64,000 nucleotides of DNA from Vibrio qingdaonensis (GCF_026191675.1 NZ_JAKRRY010000016.1:1-64000); one strand, 5' to 3'; positions 17,191-26,590 are shown, counted from the stretch's first letter. Notes: generated by a model not told the origin, from the sequence alone. Numbers and translations are program-made.

Positions 17191-17946
17191 ATGAATGAAG
17201 TCCAAAGACACAACAGCATCTTGTCGTTGTTAGAAGATAAACAAACTATCAACGTCGCGAACATTATTGATAGTTTTAATGTTTCTCCGGCAACGGCAAG
17301 GCGCGATATCGCCAAACTGGATGAGCTAGGTAAGCTGAGAAAGGTGCGAAATGGCGCAGAACGCGTTGAGAGTAAGAAGAGAAAGTGGTCACCACTTAAC
17401 ATCAACAGCACTGAATTTTATGAAGAAAAGTCAGCTATTGCGCAAGCCGCGGCTGATCTTTGCCAGTCGGGTGACAGCGTTGTCATCAACTGTGGTTCCA
17501 CGGCTTTCCTTTTGGGTCAGCAACTGTGTGGTAGTGATGTGCAGATTGTTACTAACTACTTTCCACTCGCCAGTTACTTAATTAATGAAGATCACGATGA
17601 TGTCATCATCATTGGTGGTCAATATAACAAAGCCCAAAACATCTTTTTAAACCCTGCGCCTAACTCATTGGGGGGGTATGCGGGAAACTGGATGTTTACG
17701 TCAGGTAAAGGTTTGACGGATGTGGGTTTGTACAAGGCTGATATGTTAACAGCAGTCGCCGAACAACAAATGTTAGAGCAAATCGATAAACTAGTCGTTG
17801 TTGTGGATAGCTCTAAGATTGGCCAACGAACCGGCATGTTATTTTGCGAAAGTAAACATATTGATATTGTTATTACAGGAAAAGATGCAAACGCTGAGGT
17901 GGTAAAATCCATTGAGGCTCAAGGAACCAAAGTTATATTAGTTTAA
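17191..17946 (+). CDS. ulaR: DeoR-family repressor UlaR
   Basis: A 251-residue regulator: N-terminal DeoR helix-turn-helix (INVANIIDSFNVSPATARRDI, about residues 20-40) and a C-terminal sugar-phosphate-sensing domain (NCGSTAFLLG, VTNYFPLA, VVVDSSKIG). UlaR of E. coli represses ula genes and responds to L-ascorbate 6-phosphate. ATG 17191 (MNEVQRHN) is preferred over 17167 because it aligns with the usual DeoR start and has a GAGAGTG site. It is divergent from the transport/catabolic operon and upstream of ulaG on the same strand. Confidence 0.88.
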   Translation: MNEVQRHNSILSLLEDKQTINVANIIDSFNVSPATARRDIAKLDELGKLRKVRNGAERVESKKRKWSPLNINSTEFYEEKSAIAQAAADLCQSGDSVVINCGSTAFLLGQQLCGSDVQIVTNYFPLASYLINEDHDDVIIIGGQYNKAQNIFLNPAPNSLGGYAGNWMFTSGKGLTDVGLYKADMLTAVAEQQMLEQIDKLVVVVDSSKIGQRTGMLFCESKHIDIVITGKDANAEVVKSIEAQGTKVILV

Positions 17947-18005
17947 TATTTAGTTAAATAACTTCTGGGATTAATCCCGAATCGAAAATAATAAATTTAA
18001 GCTTA

Positions 18006-18030
18006 GCGCCTTATCAATAAAATAAGGCGC
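18006..18030 (+). terminator. Hairpin between ulaR and ulaG
   Basis: Nine-base arms GCGCCTTAT (18006-18014) and ATAAGGCGC (18022-18030). No T-run follows, so it may attenuate rather than end transcription before ulaG. Confidence 0.45.
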
Positions 18031-18083
18031 GCGGCTCCCTACATCCTAAACAAAATTAAAATTGTGAAATAGAAGGTATTATC

Positions 18084-19151
18084 ATGAGCAATGTAAATGA
18101 AATCACTCGCGAATCTTGGATCCTCAATACATTTCCAGAGTGGGGCACATGGTTAAATGAAGAAATTGAGCAAACCGAAGTTCAACCGAATACGTTCTCA
18201 ATGTGGTGGCTTGGCTGTACCGGTATTTGGTTGAAGTCTGAAGGCGGTGCGAACCTATCCATGGACTTTTGGTGTGGTACAGGTAAGAAAACCCAAGCGG
18301 TTCAAAAAATGAAGAACCAACACCAAATGATGCGTATGGGGGGTGTTGAAGCATTACAACCTAACCTACGTACCGCGATTTTCCCACTTGACCCATTTGC
18401 GATTAAAGAAATTGATGCGGTGATGGCATCTCATGACCACGGCGATCACATTGACATCAATGTTGCTGCGGCGGTTCTACAAAACTGTGGTGACCATGTG
18501 AAATTTATTGGTCCTAAAGCCTGTGTCGATCTTTGGATGAAATGGGGTGTGCCAGAAGATCGTTGTGTGGTGGCTAAAGTGGGCGACGAGATCACGATTA
18601 AAGATGTGACGATTAAAGTGCTAGATGCCTTTGACCGTACGGCGCTTGTGACACTGCCAGAAGGCACATCATCTACGGATAAAGATATTTTAGATGGCAT
18701 GGATGATCGCGCCGTTAACTACTTGGTAGAAACAACAGGTGGGTCAGTGTATCACTCAGGTGATTCTCACTACTCAAACTACTACGCTAAGCACGGTAAT
18801 GACCATAAGATTGATGTCGCGTTGTTATCATTTGGTGAGAACCCACGTGGCGTGACGGATAAAATGACGTCTTCTGATATCTTACGTGCTGCAGAATCGC
18901 TAGATTGTGAAGTAGTGGTGCCATTCCATCATGATATTTGGGCAAACTTCCAAAATGACCCACGTGAAATTGAAATGCTGTGGAACATGAAGAAAGAGCG
19001 TCTTCAATATGGTTTCGCACCGTTCTTTTGGCAAGTAGGGGGCAGATACACGTACCCTACAGACAAAGGACGTATGCATTACCAACATTTCCGTGGTTTT
19101 GCCGATGTCTTTAAGAACGACCCTGAACTGCCATACCGAGCCTTCCTATAA
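18084..19151 (+). CDS. ulaG: L-ascorbate-6-phosphate lactonase UlaG
   Basis: A 355-residue metallo-beta-lactamase-fold hydrolase that opens the lactone ring of L-ascorbate 6-phosphate, the first step after uptake. The metal motif [11 protein letters not shown] (His-x-His-x-Asp-His) is at about residues 115-125, with further ligands at [10 protein letters not shown] and PFHHDIW. Length matches E. coli UlaG (354). It lies after ulaR and before a strong terminator. GAAGG precedes the ATG. Confidence 0.95.
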   Translation: MSNVNEITRESWILNTFPEWGTWLNEEIEQTEVQPNTFSMWWLGCTGIWLKSEGGANLSMDFWCGTGKKTQAVQKMKNQHQMMRMGGVEALQPNLRTAIFPLDPFAIKEIDAVMASHDHGDHIDINVAAAVLQNCGDHVKFIGPKACVDLWMKWGVPEDRCVVAKVGDEITIKDVTIKVLDAFDRTALVTLPEGTSSTDKDILDGMDDRAVNYLVETTGGSVYHSGDSHYSNYYAKHGNDHKIDVALLSFGENPRGVTDKMTSSDILRAAESLDCEVVVPFHHDIWANFQNDPREIEMLWNMKKERLQYGFAPFFWQVGGRYTYPTDKGRMHYQHFRGFADVFKNDPELPYRAFL

Positions 19152-19155
19152 TGGC

Positions 19156-19184
19156 AAAAGGGACGATTTATCGTCCCTTTTTTT
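19156..19184 (+). terminator. Rho-independent terminator of ulaG
   Basis: Stem AAAAGGGACGA (19156-19166) and TCGTCCCTTTT (19171-19181), loop TTTA, followed by more Ts. Confidence 0.9.
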
Positions 19185-19237
19185 ATGAAGAAAATAACAG
19201 ATAATATTTATGTTGCTACCATGGATGAAATACCGAT

Positions 19238-19483
19238 ATGTTGCTGAAAGAATTTAGAACCCATTTTGAACGTGGTGATATTGAAGGTGCTATCGCAGTT
19301 AAATCGAATCAAAGTGACCATTATTATTTACTAGTGGTCAGTAAAAAATGGGGAGTGAATAGTTTTTTAGAAACTGGAAAGACGTTAAAACCAAGAATAT
19401 TTAAAACAATTAAGGCGCTATTAAATACCGCCCAAAGTATTGGTATCTCTCCTCACTATGTTGAGATTGAATATGGACTATAA
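19238..19483 (+). CDS. Small uncharacterised protein
   Basis: An 81-residue cytosolic protein I do not recognise. It has a beta-rich middle (SDHYYLLVVSKKWGV) followed by helices (FKTIKALLNTAQSIG), and no signal peptide or metal motif. It overlaps the start of the HAD phosphatase gene by 11 bases, so the two are translationally coupled and probably act in the same process. Position directly after the ulaG terminator suggests its own promoter. Confidence 0.65.
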   Translation: MLLKEFRTHFERGDIEGAIAVKSNQSDHYYLLVVSKKWGVNSFLETGKTLKPRIFKTIKALLNTAQSIGISPHYVEIEYGL

Positions 19484-20288
19484 ACTTATTGCCATTGATA
19501 TGGATGGCACATTGCTCAATGCCAGTGGCGAGATTATGCCCGTAGTGCGAGAGGCGTTATTTTCGCTACGTCAGCGCTACCAGATTGTTCTTGCTACGGG
19601 TCGCCATCATACGACAGTGTTACCGTACTATAAGCAACTTGCGCTTGATACTCCGATTATCTGCTGCAACGGTTCTTACTTATATTATCCAGATAGTGAG
19701 CAATACCGCTATCAGAGCCCTATATCTGAAGCGAATGTGCAGTTTTTCTTGGATCAGTGCCACTCTTTGGATCTTATCGCCTATGTGGATGACCGAATTA
19801 TTCTTAAGCACACGCATCCGGCGAACTACATCAGTAAGCTAGAACAGTGGGCATTAACGCAACCAGCCTCTATTCGACCGAAAATTGAACGAGTTGACGA
19901 CCTTGCTTCAGAGTTGTTGGGATCAACACACGTGTGGACCTTTGTTACAGAAGGTGACTCAAAAGCCATCGACGCTCTGATTGCTCTCGATCACTTGCAA
20001 CGTGCATTTTGCTACGAACATTCGTGGTTTAACCGTATTGGCTTCAATAACCTTGGTAATAGTAAAGGGCGGCTACTTACTCGATATCTGGAGGAAATGG
20101 CGATCCCGACGAGCCAGGTTATGGCTATTGGCGATAATGATAATGACGTGTCTATGATTGATGTTGCCGGCGTAGGCGTAGCGTTAAGTAATGCGACGCC
20201 AAAACTTAAAATGCGTGCTAATCACATCACTCTCGGTAGCAATAATGACTCTGGTATGATGGAAGCGTTCGCGTTGCTTACACCATGA
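19473..20288 (+). CDS. Cof-type HAD phosphatase, paralogue of the ula HAD
   Basis: A 271-residue HAD-IIB sugar phosphatase: motif I IAIDMDGTLL, motif II LATGRHHT, motif III region NNLGNSKGRL, motif IV AIGDNDNDVSMID. Strong resemblance to the HAD at 12884-13753 over its whole length (TPIICCNG, NRI-F, GDN-ND) shows a duplication. The ATG at 19473 is chosen because the protein begins MDYKLIAIDMDGT; it overlaps the previous gene. Likely substrate is a sugar phosphate; the ascorbate context is suggestive only. Confidence 0.85.
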   Translation: MDYKLIAIDMDGTLLNASGEIMPVVREALFSLRQRYQIVLATGRHHTTVLPYYKQLALDTPIICCNGSYLYYPDSEQYRYQSPISEANVQFFLDQCHSLDLIAYVDDRIILKHTHPANYISKLEQWALTQPASIRPKIERVDDLASELLGSTHVWTFVTEGDSKAIDALIALDHLQRAFCYEHSWFNRIGFNNLGNSKGRLLTRYLEEMAIPTSQVMAIGDNDNDVSMIDVAGVGVALSNATPKLKMRANHITLGSNNDSGMMEAFALLTP

Positions 20289-20327
20289 GAAGATGCTCAT
20301 AAGTAAAAGCTTGAAACACAAAAAAGT

Positions 20328-20362
20328 CGAGGGTATCCAAGTCATTAGGATCCCCTCGCTTT
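20328..20362. terminator. Bidirectional terminator
   Basis: Stem CGAGGGTATCC (20328-20338) with GGATCCCCTCG (20348-20358); CTTTT follows on plus, a six-T run follows on minus. Serves the convergent HAD and yghU-like genes. Confidence 0.75.
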
Positions 20363-20379
20363 TAAATGTCAGTAAGGCA

Positions 20380-21240
20380 CTACTCTGGCTTTAATGAGAG
20401 TACGTGATCAATGTCTTTAGCGCTGTGACGCTCTGGTACTTGCTCCCACTCTTCACCCCACGAGCGGTTTAAGATGCGCCCACGCTGTACCCCCTCTCGA
20501 GCTTCTAGCATTTTCGCCCATCGCATGACATGCGTGTAACTTTCAACTTGTAAAAACTCGGCGGCGTCATACAAGTTACCAAGCACGACATTGCCATACC
20601 AAGGCCAAATTGCCATATCTGCAATCGTGTATTCTTCACCGGTTACGTAGGTATTGGTAGCAAGTTGTTTGTCTAACACGTCCAACTGGCGTTTTGCTTC
20701 CATGGCAAAGCGATTGATGGGGTATTCGAATTTTTCGTCGGCATACGCATAGAAATGCCCGAAACCACCCCCTAAGAAAGGCGCAGAGCCTTGCGCCCAA
20801 AATAACCAATTGAAAGTTTGCGTTCGCGCCGTCCCTTCGTTAGGCAGAAAGTGCCCAAATTTTTCGGCAAGGTGCACAAGGATCGAAGCGGATTCAAATA
20901 CATTAACGCTTTCTTTACCGGAACGGTCGACCAACGCCGGGATTTTTGAGTTAGGGTTTACGCCGACAAAACCCGATGAAAATTGATCGCCCTCACCAAT
21001 ATTAATGAGGTAAGCATCGTATTCCGCTTCTTTGATGCCAAGTGCGAGCAATTCTTCTAGAAGAATGGTGACTTTTTGTCCATTAGGAGTACCGAGTGAA
21101 TACAGCTGTAATGTGTGGTCACCAACCGGTAGTGCTTTATCATGGGTAGACCCAGACACAGGGCGATTAATGCTGGCCCATTTATTGCCACCTTTTGTGT
21201 CGTGAACCCAGATTTTCGGCGGTGTATATTGATTTTCCAT
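20380..21240 (-). CDS. yghU: Glutathione-dependent disulfide-bond oxidoreductase YghU-like
   Basis: A 286-residue nu-class glutathione transferase. N-terminal thioredoxin fold: LPVGDHTLQLYSLGTPNGQKVTILLEE; the GSH-binding region NPNSKIPALVD and ESASILVHLAEKFG; C-terminal helical domain ends with IADMAIWPWYG. The extended N-terminus and about 288-residue length match E. coli YghU, which reduces disulfides with two GSH molecules. A second GST gene follows upstream on the same strand, about 260 bases away. Confidence 0.88.
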   Translation of the reverse strand: MENQYTPPKIWVHDTKGGNKWASINRPVSGSTHDKALPVGDHTLQLYSLGTPNGQKVTILLEELLALGIKEAEYDAYLINIGEGDQFSSGFVGVNPNSKIPALVDRSGKESVNVFESASILVHLAEKFGHFLPNEGTARTQTFNWLFWAQGSAPFLGGGFGHFYAYADEKFEYPINRFAMEAKRQLDVLDKQLATNTYVTGEEYTIADMAIWPWYGNVVLGNLYDAAEFLQVESYTHVMRWAKMLEAREGVQRGRILNRSWGEEWEQVPERHSAKDIDHVLSLKPE

Positions 21241-21501
21241 ACTAACTCCTAAGTTAAATCGGTAAGGGCTAAGCTAAACGCGAAGGCTTAAACTAAAGTA
21301 CTAGAGGCTCACGTTACTCACTAAGACATTAAACGATGTTTAATTCTAGTTCAGTATTTCAACGTGCATGATCCAAAGCGTTTTATTAATGATAATCATC
21401 GCCATAAATTCACCATGAAGGCTGCGCTATGGGTGTGCGAATAAGTCAGCGAACCTCGCTAACTTATTGTTATTTATTCAACATGACGACGAGACGATTG
21501 T

Positions 21502-22179
21502 CTAATCTTTCGCGTAGTTCTGTGGGAACAGAGCACGTTTAGTAACGTCATCTTGTTCGGTTTTGAACTCAATGTCGTTGCCAACATCGCGAGCTACTTG
21601 CACGGCTGGACGCTGGCTAATGGCATCAAACCAACGCTTCAAGTTGGGGTAAGGGGTAAGCGCCTCTTCTCCCAGCACAACCGCAGCTTTGTCAACCCAA
21701 CCCCACGCGGCGATATCGGCAATACTGTAGGTTTGCCCAACAAGGTAGTCTCGGCCTTTTAAGTGTGTGTCGAGTACCTCGTAGTGACGTTGTGCTTCGC
21801 GCAAGTATCGATTGATCGCATACGGGATCTTTTCAGGCGATGCGTGTCGAAAGTGAACCGATTGACCCGAGAATGGACCCAGCCCAGAGGCAATAAACAT
21901 TAACCAAGACAGCATCTCACCACGATCTTCAGGCTTTCCTGCTAGCAGTCCTGTTTTTTCGGAAAGGTAGAGTAAAATTGCATTGGAATCAAATACTCTT
22001 ACACCGCCGTCTTCAATCGCTGGTGCTTTACCATTCGGGTTGATCGCTCGATATTTAGGGCTGTGCTGCTCACCTTTATAGGTATCAACAGGAACGAGCT
22101 CATAAGGCAGACCCGTTTCAGCGAGATACAGTGCGACTTTCATTGGGTTCGGTGTCTTGTGAAAGTAAAACTTTAGCAT
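21502..22179 (-). CDS. Glutathione S-transferase
   Basis: A 225-residue cytosolic GST. N-terminal domain LKFYFHKTPNPMKVALYLAE, GSH contacts NPNGKAPAIED and FDSNAILLYLSEKTG; C-terminal helical domain with SIADIAAWGWV. It resembles the YfcG/YghU group. An upstream in-frame ATG at 22275 overlaps the TetR-type operator; ATG 22179 is preferred because AGGAAAA lies just before it and the fold begins there. The palindromes at 22259-22298 are placed to control it. Confidence 0.85.
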   Translation of the reverse strand: MLKFYFHKTPNPMKVALYLAETGLPYELVPVDTYKGEQHSPKYRAINPNGKAPAIEDGGVRVFDSNAILLYLSEKTGLLAGKPEDRGEMLSWLMFIASGLGPFSGQSVHFRHASPEKIPYAINRYLREAQRHYEVLDTHLKGRDYLVGQTYSIADIAAWGWVDKAAVVLGEEALTPYPNLKRWFDAISQRPAVQVARDVGNDIEFKTEQDDVTKRALFPQNYAKD

Positions 22180-22258
22180 GTCATTTTCCTTTGAGTTAAG
22201 TCTATTGGGATGCATCACTAGACCTTTCCTTCTTGTGATAAGCCACACTATAGAATCA

Positions 22259-22298
22259 TTTGAACGATCGTTCAAATAAATATTGAACGAATGTTCAA
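22259..22298. promoter_or_regulatory. Tandem TetR-type palindromes
   Basis: A perfect 18-base palindrome TTTGAACGATCGTTCAAA (22259-22276) followed by a second TTGAAC-GAAT-GTTCAA (22283-22298), centres 23 bases apart, 80-120 bases upstream of the GST gene. Typical of TetR-family repressors; no tetR is adjacent. Confidence 0.75.
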
Positions 22299-22638
22299 AC
22301 TAGTTTCAATTAGTGAAGTTCGTAACCAGATATTGGCGTATAGATTGATCGACGGTTAACACACCTTTGCGGTTTAAGATGCGTTAACGTTATGGAATTT
22401 ATGAATCTTGCGGATATAAGAGCCGCAATGGCGGAAAGGTTTATACGCGGATTTTGTTGTGTTTTTTGAGCGATAAAAACAGGTCATACAGTAATTCAAT
22501 GTCGTCTTGCTCTATGGACATCATGGCATCCATTTTATGGAAACTCGCATAGTGCGGTTTTCAAATAATGAAAACAGTACTGCGTATACTGACTCAAATA
22601 GCGTGAAGCTAATTGGCATAATCCAGATGAGGCGTGTA
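22299..22638. other. Intergenic, no gene seen
   Basis: About 340 bases between the TetR-type site and the next gene. No convincing frame; AT-rich with a short ATGCGTTAACG motif only. Confidence 0.5.
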
Positions 22639-23016
22639 ATGAAAATAGAGAATTTCCCCTTTCCCCTAGCGAGCGTGGCATTGCTGGCAATCGTCATGCT
22701 GTTTTCTCCCGTGAGTCATGCATTATCAAGTCCAGAAGCAAGTGTCGTGATAGGTCAAACCGAGCAATACGCTCGTGTTGTTGCCCGAGGGAAGTTACTT
22801 AGTTTGACGAAATGGAAAGTCGAAGTAGATTTTGGGCAAGAGGTAGAAATTGGTATTCGAAATAAAGATCTTCTTCGTGATGAGGCAGGCAATACGGTTG
22901 CCTTTAACTCGCCCATTGACGCGGTGAATTTTTTAAACTCGAAAGGTTGGGTACTCGTTTCTGCCAGTTCATCTTCAGACCATTTCTCTGCGATACTAAA
23001 GCGAACGGTGCAATAA
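22639..23016 (+). CDS. Small exported protein of unknown function
   Basis: A 125-residue protein with a clear Sec signal peptide (MKIENFPFPLASVALLAIVM, cleavage near SHA). The mature part is about 98 residues of alternating strands (VEVDFGQEVEIGIRN, WVLVSASSS), resembling small periplasmic hypothetical proteins; no catalytic motif. ATG 22639 is chosen for the signal peptide and a GAGG site eight bases upstream, not the longer frame from 22507. It is a monocistron. Confidence 0.7.
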   Translation: MKIENFPFPLASVALLAIVMLFSPVSHALSSPEASVVIGQTEQYARVVARGKLLSLTKWKVEVDFGQEVEIGIRNKDLLRDEAGNTVAFNSPIDAVNFLNSKGWVLVSASSSSDHFSAILKRTVQ

Positions 23017-23146
23017 ATAGAAAAGCACACATTGATGTTGATAAGTAGTGGACTTGTTTTTACCGGCCATTGAACCATGGGTAGGAAAGAAAAAAGAGCT
23101 GATGAGTACACGAAGCCCCACTAACGATGTGGGGCTGAAGAGTGCT

Positions 23147-24061
23147 TTAGCTGCTGAGCATAGCCGCGCCGCGGACACCACTTGAATCGCCATAGCGTGC
23201 TTTGATCACCAAAGGGAAGTGGTCACGCTTCAAACACAGTTGCGGCAAACGCTCATTGAGAGCTGGATAGAGTTGATCAAAGTTGGATAATCCGCCCCCG
23301 AGGACGACAACATCCGGATCGAAGGTGTTAATAAATGGGGCGATGGATAGGGATAACAAGTCGAAGTATCTTTCAACGAATGTGATGACTTCTGGTACTT
23401 TGACGTCATAGGCTTCGATAATTTGAAGCGCAGTATGATTCTTACCAGTATAAAACGTGTAAAGGTCTTCAAATCCTGTACCAGAGAGGTATCGGTCTAA
23501 ACAGCCTTCAGAGCCACATTCACAGGTAAATACCGGTGTTCCTTTGTTAGCATCTGTTATTGCTTGAAAGGCTTTAAAGCTCAGCGGCGTATGACCGAGC
23601 TCCATGGAAAGCTGGTTAGCTCCGCTGTAACTTTTTTGGTCTATTGCGAGGCCAGCCCCAAATCCGGTACCTAAGATAAGACCTAATACGTGCTTAGATC
23701 GTTCTAATTGGTCGTTTTGTGATTCTGATAGTGCGAAGCAATTTGCGTCATTATCAATAAAGATAGGTCGTTGAAGACGCTTTTCTATAGGCTCTCGGAT
23801 TTTTAGACCGTCGATAGACGGAATATTTGGGGCAAAAATGGTGTGGTCATCGCTCGACTCTGAACCTGGAATGCCAATTCCGATGTTTCCGATACAGCCA
23901 AGCTCTTTATCAGCATGCTCAACAATATCGACGACAGCATCGATAAAGCCATCGTAGCAATTTCTAGGTGTCGCGACTCTTACTTTTAACTGCTCGTTAA
24001 ATTCAGTATCGTAAGCACGAAGTTCTATTTTTGTGCCGCCAATATCTAATCCATACAACAT
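23147..24061 (-). CDS. ROK-family sugar kinase, probably N-acetylhexosamine kinase
   Basis: A 304-residue cytosolic kinase. ATP-binding DIGGTKIE at the N-terminus, IGIPGS, the catalytic region DNDANCFALSE, LGTGFGAGLAI, ELGHTPLSF and the ROK zinc cluster CECGSEGCLDRY. NagK-type enzymes phosphorylate N-acetylglucosamine. It follows the LacI gene by 41 bases in one operon, divergent from the GH88/TRAP/lyase genes, so the amino sugar released from the imported disaccharide is the likely substrate. ATG 24061 is chosen over the upstream TTG. Confidence 0.85.
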   Translation of the reverse strand: MLYGLDIGGTKIELRAYDTEFNEQLKVRVATPRNCYDGFIDAVVDIVEHADKELGCIGNIGIGIPGSESSDDHTIFAPNIPSIDGLKIREPIEKRLQRPIFIDNDANCFALSESQNDQLERSKHVLGLILGTGFGAGLAIDQKSYSGANQLSMELGHTPLSFKAFQAITDANKGTPVFTCECGSEGCLDRYLSGTGFEDLYTFYTGKNHTALQIIEAYDVKVPEVITFVERYFDLLSLSIAPFINTFDPDVVVLGGGLSNFDQLYPALNERLPQLCLKRDHFPLVIKARYGDSSGVRGAAMLSS

Positions 24062-24102
24062 AAATAATTCCAATCAATAAGCTAAAATTGTTCAATTAAT
24101 TT

Positions 24103-25134
24103 TTAAATTAAGGGTTTAACAGAATCTCGTTCAATGAGTTTTACTGCCGTAGATATTCTTGAACCTGCACTGTCTGGGTCATTGGAGACTTGTAGTAGAG
24201 TATTTAACGTGATGGTACACAGGTTATTTAAATCGCTTGCGACAGTGGTGAGAGCGGGGTTATTAAAGCGGCTTGCTTCAACGTTATCAAAGCCGACTAT
24301 TGAGAACTCTGTCCCTAAATCAACACCAAGCTCTTCTATTGCATCGGTTAAGCTAATCGCGATCATATCGCACATGCACACAACCGCGGTATACCCTGAC
24401 AGTTCGCCGTTTTTTATGATATCTGGTAGCAGGCGACTCGCAGCGAAGTCGATGTCGGTATAGGTATGTACTGGATCTCTTTTTTCGAAGTTAATCACAC
24501 TGTTTTCAGTTGCTAAACCACTTTCATGCATGGCTTTTAAATAACCACCTTGGCGGAATCGAGTGGTGTGGTTGATGTTACTGGTAAGCAATTTTATCTT
24601 TTGGTGGCCCTGGTCGATAAGAAGTTTCGTTGACAGGTAAGCGCCGAGATAGTAATCGGGAGAAATGCTGGATATTTGACATTTAGAATCGATACCATTA
24701 ATGATTACCGCAGGTACTTCTAGTTCCCTGACAATATCGAGTACCTCTGGCTTATCAACGCCTAACGAGATAATTGCATTGCAGCCTTTGAGGCGATCTA
24801 CAAATAAATCTAACGATTTAGATATTCTGACTAAGCGAACCTTTAATCCAAGCTCTTGTGCTTGGTTCTCCAGTATCGAGAAAATATTCCCAAAGAAGCT
24901 ATGCGAGCCATTCATTTGGTGCTCTATGATAATGGTGATCTCGTCATAATTGACTTGCCACTTTACATTGGCATTTGGCTTTTTGTAGCTGAGTTCATCT
25001 AAGGTTGCTTCAACTTTTTGTTTTGTCGCTTCACTTACATATGCACTGTTGTTAATTACCCTAGAAACGGTTGCTTTTGAGACGCCACTCATTGTCGCAA
25101 TATCATCTAGGGTTATGCCTTCGTTAGCACTCAT
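24103..25134 (-). CDS. LacI-family transcriptional regulator
   Basis: A 343-residue repressor. The N-terminal HTH is textbook LacI (ITLDDIATMSGVSKATVSRVIN), followed by a hinge and periplasmic-binding-protein-like effector domain (VPAVIING, TAVVCMCDMIAISL, FSIVGFDNVEASRFNNPALTTV). First gene of an operon with the ROK kinase. The palindrome at 25243-25262 in the divergent gap is the expected operator. Confidence 0.92.
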   Translation of the reverse strand: MSANEGITLDDIATMSGVSKATVSRVINNSAYVSEATKQKVEATLDELSYKKPNANVKWQVNYDEITIIIEHQMNGSHSFFGNIFSILENQAQELGLKVRLVRISKSLDLFVDRLKGCNAIISLGVDKPEVLDIVRELEVPAVIINGIDSKCQISSISPDYYLGAYLSTKLLIDQGHQKIKLLTSNINHTTRFRQGGYLKAMHESGLATENSVINFEKRDPVHTYTDIDFAASRLLPDIIKNGELSGYTAVVCMCDMIAISLTDAIEELGVDLGTEFSIVGFDNVEASRFNNPALTTVASDLNNLCTITLNTLLQVSNDPDSAGSRISTAVKLIERDSVKPLI

Positions 25135-25203
25135 TGTCTATACCCTTGCTAATACACATAAATAACACACCTCTATCATACCGAGTTCAAGTACCGTTCT
25201 TCT

Positions 25204-25262
25204 ATGAAAACTATCGATTCAGTCATGAAACGTGATCGGAATATCATGAAACGTTTCATGAT
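25204..25262. promoter_or_regulatory. LacI operator with phased repeats
   Basis: A perfect 20-base palindrome ATCATGAAACGTTTCATGAT (25243-25262). The left half TCATGAAACGT recurs at 25223-25233, and ATGAAA also at 25204, so the three ATGAAA words are spaced exactly 21 bases apart. Confidence 0.85.
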
Positions 25263-25359
25263 TACGAATTGTTTCTCAATATGTAACGGATCACATTTTT
25301 TAGTCGAGCGGATGCGTATATTGATTTCCAGAGATTGGTATTCAAGGTTACATAGACAC

Positions 25360-26526
25360 ATGAAAGAATTTGAAAGCATTAACGGCAACATCATCAAAAG
25401 TATTGAGCGCAATATGCCGCGCATTGGAATTAAGAACCCGATGGTTGGCTACAGCCCTACAGAATTTAAGTGGCGTTATCCTGACAATATTTTTTGGACT
25501 GATTCATTTTGGACTGGTGAGTTGTGGCTAGCTTACTTACAAACTGGCGAGCAGAAATTTAAAAATCAGGCACGAATGAGAATGGCGCATCTAGGAAAAA
25601 TCCTTGATAACCCATTGTTGATGAATCATGACTTAGGGTTCCAGTTTTCATTAAGTGCGGTAGCGGATTACAAATTGACCGGAAACCAAGAAGCGCGTTC
25701 AATTGCTCTTCGTGCAGCAGAGGCATTGCGTAATCGTTTTAACTGGAATGGCAATTACCTTGTTGCTTGGACGGCAGGTAGTGAAGGAAAGGCACACGCT
25801 GAAAAAATTCAAGGTAAGATCATCATTGATTGTATGGAGAATTTGCCGTTATTGCTTTGGGCGTATCGTGAAACGAATGCAGAGTCGTTTAAGACGGTTG
25901 CACTAGCTCAAGCGGAAACAACGCTAAAGCATATCGTTCGTGATGACTGGAGTACTTTCCATACTTTTGATTTTGATACGACGACTAACGAGCCTATTCG
26001 TGGCTGTACTTATCAAGGCTATGCCGATGATTCATGTTGGAGTCGCGGTCAAGCTTGGGCCATTCATGGTTTTGCTCACCTTGCGAATGTTGAAAATAGT
26101 GAACACTACGCAGAAGTCAGTGCCAAGTTACTTGATTATGTAATCGACAATATTACCGATGATCTCGTGCCAATTTGGGATTACCGACTACCGGCGAGTG
26201 AGCCACAATATAAAGATTCCTCTGCTGGTTCTGTTACCGCTGCGGGTGCACTTCTACTCGCGTCTGTATATGAAAGAATGGGTAATGAAGAGCAAGCTAC
26301 TAAGTATCGTGACTTTGGTTTAGCGATGCTAAAGGCCCTTCATGAACACTGTGATATTACTCATATTGACGAAGCGCAAGGGTTGCTGTGTAAAGCCGCA
26401 TCATTTGTACATTTCGCACATGAGTTTGATCGTGATTATCAAGCCAACTCAATGTTGCCTTACGGTGACTACTACTACTATGAAGCGGTTCTTCGAGCTC
26501 AAGGGCACACTGAACTATTCTGGTAA
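25360..26526 (+). CDS. Glycoside hydrolase family 88, unsaturated glucuronyl hydrolase
   Basis: A 388-residue cytosolic enzyme that removes the delta-4,5-unsaturated uronic acid from lyase-made disaccharides. Family signatures: NIFWTDSFWTGELWLAY (first catalytic-site Asp), NHDLGFQFSLSA, IIDCMENLPLLLWA (second Asp) and CYQGYADDSCWSRGQAWAIHGF-type region near 270. Length matches GH88 (about 380). The long upstream frame from 25204 crosses the operator, so ATG 25360 is used. First gene of the glycan operon. Confidence 0.9.
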   Translation: MKEFESINGNIIKSIERNMPRIGIKNPMVGYSPTEFKWRYPDNIFWTDSFWTGELWLAYLQTGEQKFKNQARMRMAHLGKILDNPLLMNHDLGFQFSLSAVADYKLTGNQEARSIALRAAEALRNRFNWNGNYLVAWTAGSEGKAHAEKIQGKIIIDCMENLPLLLWAYRETNAESFKTVALAQAETTLKHIVRDDWSTFHTFDFDTTTNEPIRGCTYQGYADDSCWSRGQAWAIHGFAHLANVENSEHYAEVSAKLLDYVIDNITDDLVPIWDYRLPASEPQYKDSSAGSVTAAGALLLASVYERMGNEEQATKYRDFGLAMLKALHEHCDITHIDEAQGLLCKAASFVHFAHEFDRDYQANSMLPYGDYYYYEAVLRAQGHTELFW

Positions 26527-26590
26527 ACCTTGTTGCAGGTCGACAACTCTGCCTACTCACCCCCTACAAAAAATGGAAAGGAACGAATCC

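Noticed and set aside
22507..22638. Longer start for the small exported protein
   Set aside because: The extension removes the N-terminal signal peptide and lacks a ribosome site; the ATG at 22639 fits better.
25204..25359. Longer GH88 protein from 25204
   Set aside because: It would be translated across the LacI operator and adds residues not found in GH88 enzymes.
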